Positions 50,284 to 64,000 of a stretch of 64,000 nucleotides of DNA are shown here, one piece after another. The stretch is from Nissolia schottii (lineage: Eukaryota > Streptophyta > Magnoliopsida > Fabales > Fabaceae), in contig QANU01076562.1 in the NCBI GenBank assembly GCA_003254905.1, forward strand, positions 124,001 to 188,000, given 5' to 3'. A model generated the notes under the pieces. The model did not search any database, was not told the origin of the DNA, and was given only the letters and a program-made list of their open reading frames with translations. Position 1 is the stretch's first letter; the number at the start of each line of letters is the position of its first letter. A program made the position numbers and the translations under genes.

Positions 50284-52691
50284 ATATATATAACTTTCAA
50301 CTGAATTTGCTTTGAGATGGTTTAAGGACGCGAAATTATTATATGCTGATAAAGTATCTACTTCAACGGTGTTTTATTTAAAGATTTAATTTAAATGTAC
50401 TAATGATATAAAATAAATCTTTATAGGGTGATTCTATACTCATTTTTATATGTTATTTTTAACAGATGCACATAAATTAATAAAATAATTAATTTATATA
50501 TACTTAAAAGAAAACATTAAATGTTTAGACTGAATTACTCTTATGTAAAATTACAATACAATTAATACAATAATAGAAAGTTCATAACAAATATAGGTAT
50601 TGTTAAAAATACAATAATTAATACTTTTTAATCTAATCAAAGTACAACTAATTTTAGACAAAATTTTAAGTGAAACGTGACATATAAAAATGGACAAAAT
50701 GACTATTATATAAAGATGCAATACAAATAGTTAACTGTCATACCTTAAATTATCTGGTTAAATGAAATTATAACAATTAAGATTATAAATGGGTTGTGAC
50801 AATATTTAAGACTACAAATAAAGGTGTAAGAGTATCTATCGTGGTGGTTTCTCACATATCTTATGAGATAAATATCTCATGTCACTTAATTTATTCATTT
50901 TTTATAATTTTATAATTAAATTCATAGAATTTTATTATCATTTCATGATTTAATATGACATATTGATGAATTATATGATCTAATGTGATAAATTAATACT
51001 TTTCAATACAATATTTGTAGAGAGGTGCATCGTAAACTCAAATGATCTGCAAATCTTTAAACCTCTTAGAAAGTTGATTCTTTAAATGATTTGATTTATG
51101 AAAAATTTATTATAATCATACATAAAATATGAAATAATAACAAAACTCGATGAATTTAGTTATAAAAATTATCATAAATGGATAAATAAAATAGCATGAG
51201 GTATTTACCCAATAGGATATTTCAGCAACTACCATTTATAGTTGTTGTAAGCGAAACTGTGATAGTAACTACAATTTGGAGTCTCATTAAGTGTTGTAAC
51301 AATCATATTTTTAGTGTTAAGTAATTTCACAATCTCATTTACGTTAAGTTGTTGTCAAAACTACATTTTTAGTTTTAAATAGTGACAATTTGAAAAAAAA
51401 ATATGAATATAATAAATTTAAAGATTAATTTAACTTACAACTTATAATTTTAAAAATTAAAAAATTAAGTTTTAAACTTAAAATACCAAAATAACTCAAG
51501 CTTTAATATTTCAAAAAATAAAACTATCATAACCCTTGCAAATAAATGATGAGAATCAAAGGTTCTAATGCACCTTTTGAAGGAATAGGAGCTAGCCCCA
51601 AATTAAACATTATAATGGAGAAGAATGGATATACACACACATATATAAATGGATTAGGGTATCCAATGAGTAGGATAGGAGCCCACAAAATAGGATGGGA
51701 TATCGGGTCGGGTATATGTGTGGTCCCACACTCGCGTGGGATGGCTTTAGAAAGAGAGGGAGGGGGGATACAGGGGAAGTGAAGAGGGTCAGATATGTCA
51801 TGCTTTTGGGATCATTGCAATAATTGAAGTCATGCAGGCTTTAATGATAAGCTGCAGAGAGAGAGAGAGAGAGGATGCGTGAATTATTGGGTAGGACCCT
51901 CTTTTCAGAAAACGAACCATGCCATAAAGTGACCATCATGTAATAATTGTCAATGGAATGTAGGAAAAGCCACAGCCCAACCGTGAAGCCCCCATGAATT
52001 GAAACCAAAAACTCCTCTCTTCTCTCTCCCCACATTCCCCCTCAATCATGCATGGGATTCGCCGGTCAAGAATTATTATCACATGAAGTATATACAACTT
52101 TATGGGTTATGTTTATTTTGAAAATTAAAATTAGATATTATTATATACATAGAAAAAAGTATTGACCATATTCATATAATATATCATGTAAAAATTACAA
52201 ATTTTCTAAGATTTGTGTCTCTTTTAGGTGTCTATTTTCTATGTTATAGAATAACATCATTCTAAACTTTATTTGCACTGAAATATCATGGATATCGATT
52301 TATGAAAACACTTATTTTAAGTATTAAAAGTGTCAAAATAAAATATTAATGCATGACTGTGTTTACATTGTATCTAGAAGTTTTTGAATTATGTCTGAGC
52401 AAAAAAAATTGAATACTGAATTATTTATAATAATATGAACTCTTAGAAAATTAGTAAATTAATATTGTTAAAAAAAAGGTATTTAAAATTTTAGAGTACT
52501 CCATATGTTTTAAAAGGGGGTTTGAAAACATTTAAATTTTTGTAGTTTGACATAAATTAAAATATCATAATATTATTGTAAATCTTGAAATATATATAAT
52601 ATATCTGTGTCCTGTAAATTTATAAAGTTGATATGTCATTGTGTCTCGTGTTTGTGTCGGTGTTTCATAACTTTTGACACAATTTTTATGT
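50284..52691. other. Intergenic, no supported gene
   Basis: AT-rich. A GC-richer patch at 51540-52040 has short frames without family similarity and a GA run at 51856-51873. A degenerate Stowaway-like start (TACTCCATATGTTTTAAAAG) lies near 52498. Confidence 0.45.
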
Positions 52692-53651
52692 CATTACAAG
52701 AAAATTGGCCAAAGTCACTCTTTACTATAAAAATTTAGCCTAAGTCATTCTTTAAAGTGTGTCTTGTATTATAAAAAAGAAACACTTTTATCAACCAAGA
52801 CAATACTTTATTGATGCTTTAAGTTACTTTTAATTTAGCAACCCCAAAATGTGATGTCTTGAGTTTAAAAGTGTAAATTTTCTTGTGGTGGATTATGAAT
52901 GTAACTAGGTTACACTTTTTGAGAAATTGCTTAAAGCAATTGAAAGTGTTGCCTTGCTAATAAAAGTGTTCATTCTCATACTATAAGACACTTTTAGGTA
53001 TATTTAACAAAAAATGATGCATTTGGTCAAATTTGTTGCATTGAATTAGATTTAAATGATAATTGTTAAAATGTAATTCAATGTGTTTTCGTTGATTTTG
53101 TTAATGATACAAAACAAAAATAATATGTTCCTAACAAATTAAGGCCCTTGGAACACAGGTTAAGCAAACAAAAGTGAAAGGGTTATAAGTTTCGATGCGT
53201 TTAATGTTATTACAAACTTAAAAGTGTTACACACTAAAATAAATTTGGCATAGAATCGCATTTCATTCAACACATTTGATATAAAACTACATTTTTTAAT
53301 TACATTTAAAAAGTGTGTCCTATACTATATGGAAAAAAAAACTTTTATTAACAAAGATATAGCACTTCATAATATCTAATTTTGCCCTCAATTTGGCAAC
53401 CCACAAAAAGCAACCTTAATTTTAAAAGGGTAGCATTTGTTAAAAACAATACTTTGTTAAAAGCATAGCCTCTCTTGTAGTGTATTATGAACCTAAGACC
53501 ACACTTTTTGTGAGTTTGTCAAATTGAGGATGACCTTAAATATTATGAAGTGTTGTCTCTGTCAATAAAAATGTTCATTTTTATACCATATTGCACATGT
53601 TTTAAGTGTAGTTAATAAAAAATGTGACATTAAGGCAAATTTCTTGTAGTG
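52692..53651. mobile_element. Non-autonomous CACTA-type element, 960 bp
   Basis: Left end CATTACAAGAAAATTGGCC, right end reverse complement CACTACAAGAAATTTGCC. Internal short motifs recur in both orientations (AAAGTGT, AAACACTTTTAT, AAAGTGTTGCC). No transposase. A matching 3-base target duplication was not seen, so one end may be mutated. Confidence 0.65.
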
Positions 53652-53718
53652 ATAATTTCAATAAAATTATCATTTTTGCTTTATTAATCAACGCCCTAAA
53701 GACACTCATTAGCAAAAT
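53652..53718. mobile_element. Truncated ACACTTGTTA-family MITE end
   Basis: The reverse complement from about 53718 reads GAATTTTGCTAATGAGTGTC, matching the ends of the other copies; the left half is missing and the CACTA-type element abuts it. Confidence 0.5.
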
Positions 53719-53758
53719 TCATAAAAACAACAAGTTCTACTTCCCAATCTCAATTTAG

Positions 53759-54103
53759 CACTAGAAGAAAATTGGCCAGTAACAAGCTTTGACAAATCTT
53801 CCTTAAAGCAAAGGGTTGCTTTTAATAAATGCTACACCTTTAATTTAAAGGTAAAGTGTCACATTTGAGCAGTTGTCAAATTAAGAATGATCTAAATGTT
53901 ACCTTTATTAATAGAAGTGTTCCGTTGTATAGATAAGATATTTCTTTTTAAAGTATAGAGTAGTTGTCAAATTAAAAATTATCTAAATATTAGAAAATGT
54001 TACCTTTATTAATAGAAGTGTTCCGTTGTATAGACAAGACATTTTTTTTTTAAAGTATAGTAGTAAAAAATAAGCATGATTTTAGGAGAAATTTATTGTA
54101 ATG
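53759..54103. mobile_element. Second CACTA-type non-autonomous element, 345 bp
   Basis: Left end CACTAGAAGAAAATTGGCC, almost the same as the 52692 element; right end reverse complement CATTACAATAAATTTCTCC. It contains a tandem duplication, 53871-53961 and 53962-54060, each starting AGTTGTCAAATTAA and sharing ATAGAAGTGTTCCGTTGTAT. Confidence 0.65.
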
Positions 54104-54429
54104 CAAGAAATGAAAGAAAACTCCCTTATTACTTCTTGAGATAAAAGGCTTTTGTCACTTGTTGAGACTACTAAAATTCGGCAAGAATCAACTGTTCTCA
54201 CTCGTGATAGAAGTGAGAAATTTTTATTTGTTGAAGTTATCAGAACCAATTCTTTACTTCATAGATTTTTCAAACACATGTCTAAAAATATTGGTTAAAC
54301 CGAAAGAACATTTACTATTTCAATTGATCACGTATATGTTGATGATTAATACTCTTTTAACAACATTAGTTTTATTAAAATCACTTTAAACTATTTTAAC
54401 AAAATCTATATCATTGCGAATTGAATTTA

Positions 54430-54592
54430 GAGTTTTACGAAAGACATTTGTTAAGAAATTAATATAAGATAAATTTATAGTAAAAAACAAAAATATGAAA
54501 TGTTCAATGCATTGAAAACATTAAAAATCTCAAATATTTCATTTTAAGTTTCTTAATAAGTGTTCTAATTAGGAAACTTGTTAGCTTAACCC
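54430..54592. mobile_element. ACACTTGTTA-family MITE, copy 3
   Basis: Left end GAGTTTTACGAAAGACATTT, right end reverse complement GGGTTAAGCTAACAAGTTTC. Flanks TTGAATTTA and TTAAGTTTA match at 7 of 9. More diverged than the other copies. Confidence 0.6.
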
Positions 54593-56882
54593 TTAAGTTT
54601 ATAAACACAAAACTAAAGACACATTTACTTTTATTTTTTTAAGAAATCTCTAACAATGCTTTGACTAAGTAGCCCAAACTATAATTTGAATATTTTTAAA
54701 TAAATAACCGATCATATTATTTATCGAGCAAGCGCTGCCAAGCATAATTGATTAGATGGGTGAGCGGCTGAGTTCGAAGTGTGAACTTGACTTTATAATT
54801 TATTTGGTTTGAAAATTCGTGTTTTGACTTCAACAAATTGACTCACACCCATTATACTTACACATAATAAAAATGTAGCAAGAGAACCTACTAATATTGT
54901 AAAAAAAAAAAAAAGGATATATGGTTTAAAAATTGTACTTTTTAATTCTTCACTCTCCCACTATGTATTGTTATATTGATATTATATTAACTAATATAAT
55001 GACTGTCGATAAATTCAATCCTTCTTACTCAAAACCCAGTTTTTAATTCTAATTTATTTTTTATTATCTGATAACATTAATATAATAATCTACTTGAAGG
55101 TAGTGGATATGTGTGAACTATAGAGCAGTTCAACATTGAATTGAAAGTTCGATTTCATAAGGTGGATTCTTCTTTCCTGATTTTGAAAATAAAGTCGTGT
55201 TGAGGAATACTTAGATTTGATTAAAGGAAGAATATGTCTTGGTTCAAGGAAAATATCTACCATTAAGTTTATATTATGAGGGCTTCACAATAAGATTCAC
55301 ACATAATCATTAATCATATCCACATGAATTTAATAATTGAGATTATCATGATCAAAGAAGAAAATTTCTTTCTACCGAAGATATAAGAAATTTTTCGTAT
55401 TGATGAAAATAATGCTTGCATGCATGCCTATGCTTATGATGCTGTCATCCAATACCTACCAATCACTTTTATTAATGTATAATTATTTATTAAGCAGCAT
55501 CAGGGGTTGTCTTGTTCTTTCCTCATGTGGCTAGGTGGGGTTATAAGTATATTGATTTCAATTTTCTACTTAGATAGCAACTAGGATTAAGAAATACTTA
55601 AAGACTATTTAAGACATACGTACTATAAAATAAATTGATTTAATGATCCAAATTTATTTTGCATATGTAGTGTGTGATGTTGACGTAATAACCCTTCTGC
55701 ACAAGGAAGAAACGGAAGCAAACCTTGGGCTTATGCCATTTTTATGCTTTTTAGAAATTAGAAATGCTTCTCCTTTAAGTAGTGAAATTAAAATTATCTT
55801 CCTCAGGTGAAAAGCTTCTCTGCATAAGAATTGGCAATGTGCTTGCACGTGCGAGCGCCATTTGATTTTATTGGCTAACTAGGTAAAACTTCCAGTGTTA
55901 CACTTATCAGCTGATGTATCAGATACTTTTTTAACAAGTTCATTAACCTCTTAAGAGTTTATGATATTATTACGAAATATGAGCTAACGTTTTTATTAAT
56001 AAGTTCATATGAGTTTAAATAAACTCTTATCACAATTAGTAAATTATTAAGTTTGACAACATTGTTTTTTTTAGAATACACCATCACCTAATATTTAAAA
56101 GACTAATCTTTTGAGCTACATTTAGACACTTCTTTAAACATTCTTTTGAAGACTGTTTTTATATATATAAACTTTAGGAAAACTCAATATCACATAGTTA
56201 AGGGATCCAAGTCACAAACAATAACAGTTTTACTAGAAGTATTATACTAAATTAGATTTTTTTAAAGAAAATTAAAAAATAATCATTCCTTATCTGGTTT
56301 ACTTAAAAAATAATTAATCCTAGTGTTAAAAAAAAAATTCAAACTACGAAATTAAATCATGAATCGTACCTCCTTAATCAAAACTCATGAATCAAACAAA
56401 ATTATATAGGGTAAATAATGCTAAATCGAAAGAAACAAATATGTCATTGTTGGTTTGCACAGGAAACAAGATACATATACTATATAAAGGTATTTTGTCT
56501 TGTTTTTATTCAGAGGAAAGGCTGATAAAAATAATAAATACTAACCTGGATGCTTGATGGTATTTTGACTATTTTCTTTGTCTTATTTTTTCTTACCCTG
56601 GATTAAAGATGCATGCGCGTTTGTCACTGTTTTTTGATGGTCCAACCAATTCAAGCTCCATCTTCTTGTATTATTATACATATAAAAGTTTGTTTGCCAA
56701 CTGTGTGGTTTTGACAATTTTTACACTTACTGTATCAGTTATATTTTTATTTGACGGGGCGTGTTTTCTTTTTTACTTTAGCTTAAATAATGTTACACAT
56801 GAAATTCCTAAAAACAATACCTTGAAATTCACGGTCTAAAGATTACTACTACTACTAATACTATTATAATTGTGCAGCGTGT
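54593..56882. other. AT-rich intergenic DNA
   Basis: Scattered short inverted repeats (for example TAAGTTCATATGAGTTTAAA near 56009). No gene or RNA supported. Confidence 0.5.
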
Positions 56883-57180
56883 TACTCCATCAGTTTTCAA
56901 ATAAATGTCGCTTTTGATTTTTAATTTATATAATTTTAAATTTATCTAAATATAATTTATATTTAAATGCATTGATTTAAAGATGTATTAACTTAGTTAA
57001 TATATAAAATTATGGTGTGGTATTAATTTTGTTATTCGTTTAGATTTTAATTAAATTGTGTATTATTATATTTTGCAAGAAATATTTGCGAATTATTCTT
57101 ATTATACTGATCTCAACAATAAAAATCTTATCATACTATATTTTTTTAAAAAAACAAGGAATTAATTTTGATATATAATG
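56883..57180. mobile_element. Degenerate Stowaway-like MITE
   Basis: TTACTCCATCAGTTTTCAAA followed by TAAATGTCGCTTTTGATTTT matches the common left end of Stowaway MITEs in dicots. The right end is not clear. Confidence 0.45.
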
Positions 57181-60100
57181 TCAATGTACAATAATTTTAC
57201 ACATACACCTAAACATATAAATTAAATATATTACTAGAAAAGAAAAGTTATTATTACCTTAATATTTAAATTTGATTGTTAGAGATATTTTAAAACCCTC
57301 CAATACCAACAGGTCCAACACCACGGCATTATTTTTGGATGAAGTACCTTGTACAAAATTGAATCTCCCATTTATTATCCACCGAAAAAAAATCTCCCAT
57401 TTATTTGATACTCCAAATTAATATGACAGCATAAGGATAGGTAGGGGTAGGGAAATCACGTGAGTGAGTAATGATGAGGTTTGGTCAGAGCGAGAGGAAT
57501 AAGGTGATGGAGCACTGGACATGAGATGAGAGTATACATTAATTCAATGCAGAGGGGGGAGAGCGGGTTTTAACTAATTTTTTTTTATAATATCGTGTCA
57601 ATTTACATTTTATTAAGTATAAGATAAAATTTAAATTAAACTTATATTTTTAATAAAATTTTATTTAATATTATATAAGATGTAATTCGGTGTAATATTC
57701 TATAACAAATGAGTACACATGATATTTGTGTTTAATTAATTAGTTGTAGGTGAGGGTGCAGCTTCCTGTGCTTGCTGGTTATGAGAAGGGCACACTGCAC
57801 TGCACTGTTAGGTGCAGTAACTAGTTACCATCATTACTCATTAGCATAAATAAATAAATAAATAAAAAATCGCCTATCTGCATCTACTGATGATATGATA
57901 TGATATGATGAGCATGGTGTGGATAACAGATACGAGGAGATCATGTTGCATTGATGAGTATTTTGATTAAATATACTCCATTTTAAATAATAAATACAAC
58001 TTGTACCATACACTCTCCTAGCTACTGCATTTAATTGAATTGAATTGAATCGAAAGGGCAACAAGGGTGTGTGAGGGGAGGGCCAGAGATAGGGACCGTA
58101 CTGCAGAGTCCTGAGGAGGAGACAATCTACGCAACAGCAATCATTTGCACGTTGGATTGTATATTGTCTTTTGGATCCATCTACCTCTCTTTGTAACTAT
58201 CTATACCCATTAAATACTCATGTCTAAATTTAGAGTAATGTTATGATACAATGATAACTATTTTGAGAGATTGTGGGTTTATTTTTAAAGTTAAAGTGAG
58301 ATTATTTTTATCATTTAATTAAATTAAATTAAATGAAAATACATCTCATTTTTTATTTTATTGGTATAAAGACAAAACTCTAAAATTCATTATTTAAAAT
58401 AAATATTTTACTTTAAAAGGCCTCAATTTTTATTTAAGATAATTACACTCATAAAAACATGAGAAGCACTAAAAACTTATTACAAAATTATCCAAAATTT
58501 ATTCTAAATGAATGTCATCTTATTATATATATATAAATATAAATAGTATAAACAAATTAAGACATTTTAACGTTAAATGATAAATCTTGATAAAATATAA
58601 GCTAAGGAATCATTTGACATATCTTATAAGATAAAGTTTGATAAGGATCAAGTCTGAAAGTATATCGTCTAATTGTATAAGGTTTAATAAATTTTTAATA
58701 CTATATAATATTTGGTATATCAATATATAAGATGTTGTGTTATGTTATGTTATGTTATTTTATATTATATTATATCTTCAACGATATACAAATAATTTTA
58801 TTTAAAATAAAATATTTGATAAAATAAATAATTATAAAATATTAAATTTATTAATTATTTTTTGGTAGATTTCAATTTATTAATTATGCAAATATAACTT
58901 TAGAATTTAATAATAATAACAATAATATTAATTGTAAATATTCACTGATTTTTACTATTTAAAATTTTAATTTATAAAATTAATAATCTAAAATTTAATT
59001 TAACATAATATTAAAATATTAGATGTCATTATTTTAAAAAAATTATCATGTATAATTAAGTATATTAAATATTTATTAATTTATTTTAATAATTAGTGAA
59101 TTCTTTTATTACTGGATACTTATTTTTTATATTAAATATAATTTATTTAAAATACATATTTTTATAAAATACTATTATAATTTAATCAATTAACTATTTA
59201 TCATGATTTTATTTATTTTATATATTAATTTATTTACTAATATTATTTATTTTAATTTTTATTAATTATTCACTATTTTTTATTATATTACTTATTTTTA
59301 TTTAATAAAATAAAATGTTTGAAAGAGACCTTATGTGTCGAAAGCTAATTATATTATCATGTCTCTTTACACACATGATCAAGTTATCCATCAGTTTAAT
59401 ATATAAGAGAATCTTGATAGATAAATTTATACAATAAGTTGATCAAATGTTATTTTGTGTGGTTAAGAATATGACATGTTAATTAGTTAAGAATATAAAC
59501 ATTCTATCATCAGTTTATGTCTTTGGTCAAGATGGTGATGGGCATTAATTATTTAATTAATGGTCTCAAATTTAAATATTGAGAATGAAAAATTATTTTG
59601 TTGAGCGATTCATATTTCCTATAGGCAATAAGAGAGTCTTCAATAAGATCCAACTGGGTTAATTGATATAATATAGATCTGGATATTGCTAGTTCAATTG
59701 AAAAAAAAAATAATGAAAGGCGAGCAAAGAGTACAAGGAACAACACAAAAGTTATGCAAAGAGTACAAGGAACAATACAAAAGTTATCACGTACCAAACC
59801 AAAACAATCCTAGAACATTTCCCATGGATTGGTAGAGCAAATTAGAGTAGGCCATTTCTTGAAAAAGCTATCCTAGAATTGGATTCTAATGTGGTGTGTG
59901 AGTGATATAATGGTAAAATGGGGGAGACAACCGGCAATCATCATAGGATGACAATCATCTACATGATCAAACAAGCTGATGCAAAAAAGATTGGTTGAAA
60001 ATCAAGCATATTCTTAAGAGAGGGGAATGTTTATACCACTTTTCTTGCTAATTTAAAATCTCCCACGAGCTTCCCTGTGAGGAGTGGGGCTCTCCTCCTA

Positions 60101-63100
60101 CTTTTCTTTTTTTATTTTTTTTTATTTTTTATTTTATTACATCAAAGTTTCGTGTACTTTAATTTAGTTCTTGAAAATTTTGTAACCTAAGTTCTTGAGA
60201 TGTTAAATAGAGTTTTTGACTTTTAATTTTGTTCACTGAAATTATAAAATTATGAGTACTCAAAAAAAATTTTATACTTCCAACCAAAAAAACAATCATG
60301 TATAGTTTTTGAAAAATGGACGAGAGTATTTACGGAAATTCAACTTCTTTAAAATAAAATACACGTAATTGTTTTAATTTTATGACAATTAAAATATATG
60401 CTATTTAAAAACAAAAAAAACTCCCTTCCTGTAAAAATAACTACTACCCGTCATGATTTTTTTTTATACATCTTTAACGCAATAAACCGTTATATATAAA
60501 TAAAAGTGCGGTAAATAATAATATGAAAAAGAAAACAACAGACAAATTAATGCACAAAATTTGAATTTTTCGATATTAAAGCATTAAATAATATTTATAA
60601 GAAAGGCATAAATGTTGTACTTTTTTTTTGAAAAATCAATGTTTTATCTCGTTGAATTTTTTTTATAAGATTTTTAACGAGATAACTCACACAATGAGAA
60701 TGTTATACTATTTTTTTTCACTAACATGATCCCCTTATTCGTGTTAATAACATATTGTAAATAATAATAAAGAGAGTAAAATAGCAATAGAGAAAGAAGA
60801 AAGTAAATAGAAAAATATATTATTGAGAGTTTCAAAGATGTATAATATATAAAGTATCAAAAATTTATTTATAAAATGATAAGACGAAGTATACAAAGAA
60901 ATATATAAAGAATAATAAATGATGTCAAATCAAATCAGGTGAATAACATCGGCAAAATATTTGATATCAATAAGATGATCCGTCCAAAACAGAGATCTTC
61001 GAAAATTAAGAAAAGAAAAAAAAAAAAGGTAGAGTTAGAAGCAATCATGAGGGCATGGTTGTGCATTACTTGCATGATTTCATGCTGCCTAAACACACAT
61101 GCTAAGTTTAGATTGCATTTTAATTATTAAACAATACAATGTGATTACCAAGATTGAGAGCGATGTATGTAATAATAATATATAGTAAGAGACAACACGG
61201 CATGCAATCCTGCACATAGAAGGGTCTTTGCTCCCCTCGTCAGACATCATTATGTGATATTTCTCATGCTCCTTTTTACTATATCTTATTGTATTATTAA
61301 TTATCACAATGATATAATCATCACAATCATGTAAATTCTCTTCATCTTCGTCAACCTGGGATGCTGTGCGATGCTGGCAAAGTATGGGACAACTCACCCT
61401 AAAATATTTGCACTTGAATGCCCTATTTCATGATAATTATGATGGTTTTGAGATTATGCTCTTTGGTGATGTCTTTTACTTTACCTATATTCCACACTTG
61501 CTTTTCTAAAATTACTTCTTTTTGAAATCTTTAGATTGGGATGATTAGAGGTTATAACAATATTATTACATATTGCAATATAATTAAGGTGGTGGCCCAA
61601 TACCCTCGCTCAATCAAAGACAAATTATAAGGGACCTCATATGTTGTGGTTGGGATTTTGAAATAATAAGTCGTGATTTAAAAGAGAAAACTCGGATAGA
61701 ATGTAATAGTCAAATTTGACTGCTACTATTACATGACATTTTATTCTTTTTTTTTTAGGAGGCAACTAATTTAAGAATGTACTCCTACTCTTTTCTTAAA
61801 ATTTCATTTTATAGAAAAGGAACTCAAACCAACTCACAATGAGGTTGAGAAAAAAAAATATATGATGATATATAGATATTGATCCATCCCAATACGTTCG
61901 GGTCAAGTTTTCAACCAATTTTACAAATTAGGAGCGAGGGGCAAAATAGAGTGGAAAAACTTATTACTTATATATTATTTTAGATACATGAGGAAAGCCA
62001 AATAAGGGTGAAATATTCACGAGACTTGAAAATGTGCGGCACACATTCACCATGCGACTACAACGATTCATTGAGATTTCATCCATTAAAAAATAAGATG
62101 TAAATTAATACGATGTTACACATAAAATGAGTACACTTAACATTTTTATGAAATTTCTTTGTCTAAGTATTTATTTTTAGAATTTACGAAGTAACTTAGA
62201 GACGGATAAAGATCCATTTAGAAGGGGTGCAAAGGGTCGAGTTCAACCAATTACTACTCTACTTGTCTCAACTTCTAATTACAAATATTTTCAATCTAGC
62301 TTAATCATAAATAGCACAGATATTTATTTATCTAGAATAACACAGGGTGCATGATATGTTCACAAGTTTGGCACCAGTCCAGTAGTACAGTACTCACTGG
62401 CATCTCCTAACTGTAGTTGGCATCCTAATAATGATTGAATAGTGGTGAGTACGTATAAGGACAAAATGGGTGGTTGATATCAATCATACATTCTTGTTTC
62501 CTCTGTTGAATTTTCCCAATCAAACATTATTGGTGTGGACTATATATTAGATTGTGTGGTGCCACCGTTTAAATGAAGTAGCTTATGTTATTCAAGTTTC
62601 AAATTTTCAGCCCTACCTGTTTGCTACCTCAAGTGTTTTGGAAACTGTACGAGAGAGAATTGTTGTGTTGTGCATGTGGGGTTCAGTAAATTAAATTATT
62701 GAAATGTGAGATCTTTTTCAAATTTCACGAGAATGTGAGATCTCATTTAAACTTGTCAATGCAAATTGGCAATGTATGATTGCAGTTCCCCCGCAAGATA
62801 TATAGGATTAGGCAACAATGCAAGATTCCCCTGGTAAAGAAATGTTTTTTTTTTTTTTTTTTTTTTTGAATTCGTCGTCGTGGAAAATTCTAGTATATAT
62901 TTTATGAATTCATAATCTAAAGTGACACATTATAATTTTATTTTATTTTATTTTTCATGAATAAATTCGTGGATGCGAGTAATGAATTTATCCTAACATG
63001 CCACAATCTAATAATCTCTCCAAAAACTCCACAATCTGATCATATGATGCTACATTTTTTATTTCCATAACTAAATTTCTTAGCAGATATTGTACCAATT

Positions 63101-64000
63101 GTGTATATATAGGGCTCACCCCTGGCCCTAGCCTTATTTTTTTCACAACGTTCATATTTATATATCTTTGTTATTCAAAGATCCTCGTGGTGGTCCTAAT
63201 TAACTACGGGCATGATGATTATTGTATAATTATAATAACAACAATGATGATGATGATTAAGATAATAATGATATACACATTAATAATGTAAAGTTTGTCC
63301 AAAAAACAAATGATTGCAAGGGATGAAGGCTCATGAAGGAGGGGGAGGGGAGGGGAATATATTGACTTTTCATGAGTAGAAGCAAATTCGGGGCATCAAA
63401 AGAAGGATCGATGATGTTAGGGGTAATGATGATGATGGAGGGTCTCCATGAGTTGTTGTTGACCACAGACGGACAATATTGAGAAAACGAAATGAGATGC
63501 CTTCAGACACACTCACCCGTGTGTCCAATCATGCCCTCTCATCCAATTCATCATTTTGTTTCCACTCTTCTTCTTTTTCCAGTCCCAAATTGTGTATCCC
63601 ATGTTTATACATATACTTCAATGTATATGCCACAACATACATACATATGTAATTCACATCACAAAAATAAAATAAATAAACTGTACGTATGTATACATGA
63701 TTTCTAGTTTGTAAAGTATTATTATTATTATCATCATCAGGTGGTTCCCTCGCCGTTCTGCACGCTATTTATTCACCCTTTTTTTAAAATTTGTTTATTT
63801 TTAATCATTTTTAATATATTAAATTCATTGAACTTTATTAATATTTTATATTATTTTGAAAAAATTTCCATTAGTAAAATTATTAAAATAACTATCTTGT
63901 GAAATGTTTACAAATTTGATGGTCATTTGAGTTTATGATACATTTTTTTATATAAATATTGTATTAAAAATATTAATTTCATATAATATGCAGTACATTA
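57181..64000. other. Long AT-rich intergenic stretch, no gene supported
   Basis: No open frame shows family similarity. Visible simple repeats: TTATG units at 58738-58757, AATTG at about 58036-58046, a poly-T run at 62846-62867, and ATGATG/ATTATT runs near 63240 and 63720. Around 58605-59460 weak inverted similarity (CATTTGAC...CTTAT) hints at another MITE. TGTAATAG...CTATTACA at 61702-61733 forms a short hairpin. I recognise no tRNA or snRNA. Confidence 0.5.

Overview
This is a gene-poor, AT-rich stretch of a plant nuclear genome. The three intact protein-coding loci have GT-AG introns and belong to plant families: a WCRKC-type plastid thioredoxin, a TBR/TBL-type wall polysaccharide O-acetyltransferase and a class II HD-Zip factor. 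The intergenic space is filled with copia, LINE, CACTA, MULE, hAT-like and Stowaway debris. A eudicot is clear; a legume (Glycine-like) is my inference from general look and repeat style, not proven. Two assembly artefacts are visible: a 172-base N gap at 308-479 and one N inside a poly-T run at 32111.

Layout. 1-1.83 kb: minus-strand thioredoxin-like 3 gene, its last exon lost in the gap or beyond the left edge. 1.8-6.5 kb: decayed LINE and Ty1/copia pieces, including an LTR with a tRNA-Met-type primer site. 8.6-17.7 kb: LTR-like blocks and a CACTA element with a decayed transposase gene. 19.9-24.2 kb: nested inverted-repeat elements. 25.1-27.5 kb: plus-strand five-exon TBL gene, 593 residues. 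29-40.3 kb: MULE-like elements, a TTTGTGCA-rich repeat family, a five-hairpin array, a hAT-like element and a clean 892-bp MULE with a perfect 9-bp target duplication. 45.2-46.4 kb: minus-strand HD-Zip II gene, four exons, 306 residues. 46.4-64 kb: more MITEs, two CACTA-type non-autonomous elements and long AT-rich DNA with no gene I can support.

The three host genes are independent transcription units and show no sign of working as a cluster. The most notable material is non-genic: a covarying array of five hairpins at 33.3-33.6 kb, several short MULE-type families that I could pair with 9-bp flanking duplications by eye, and a TTTGTGCA-rich repeat shared by at least five loci.
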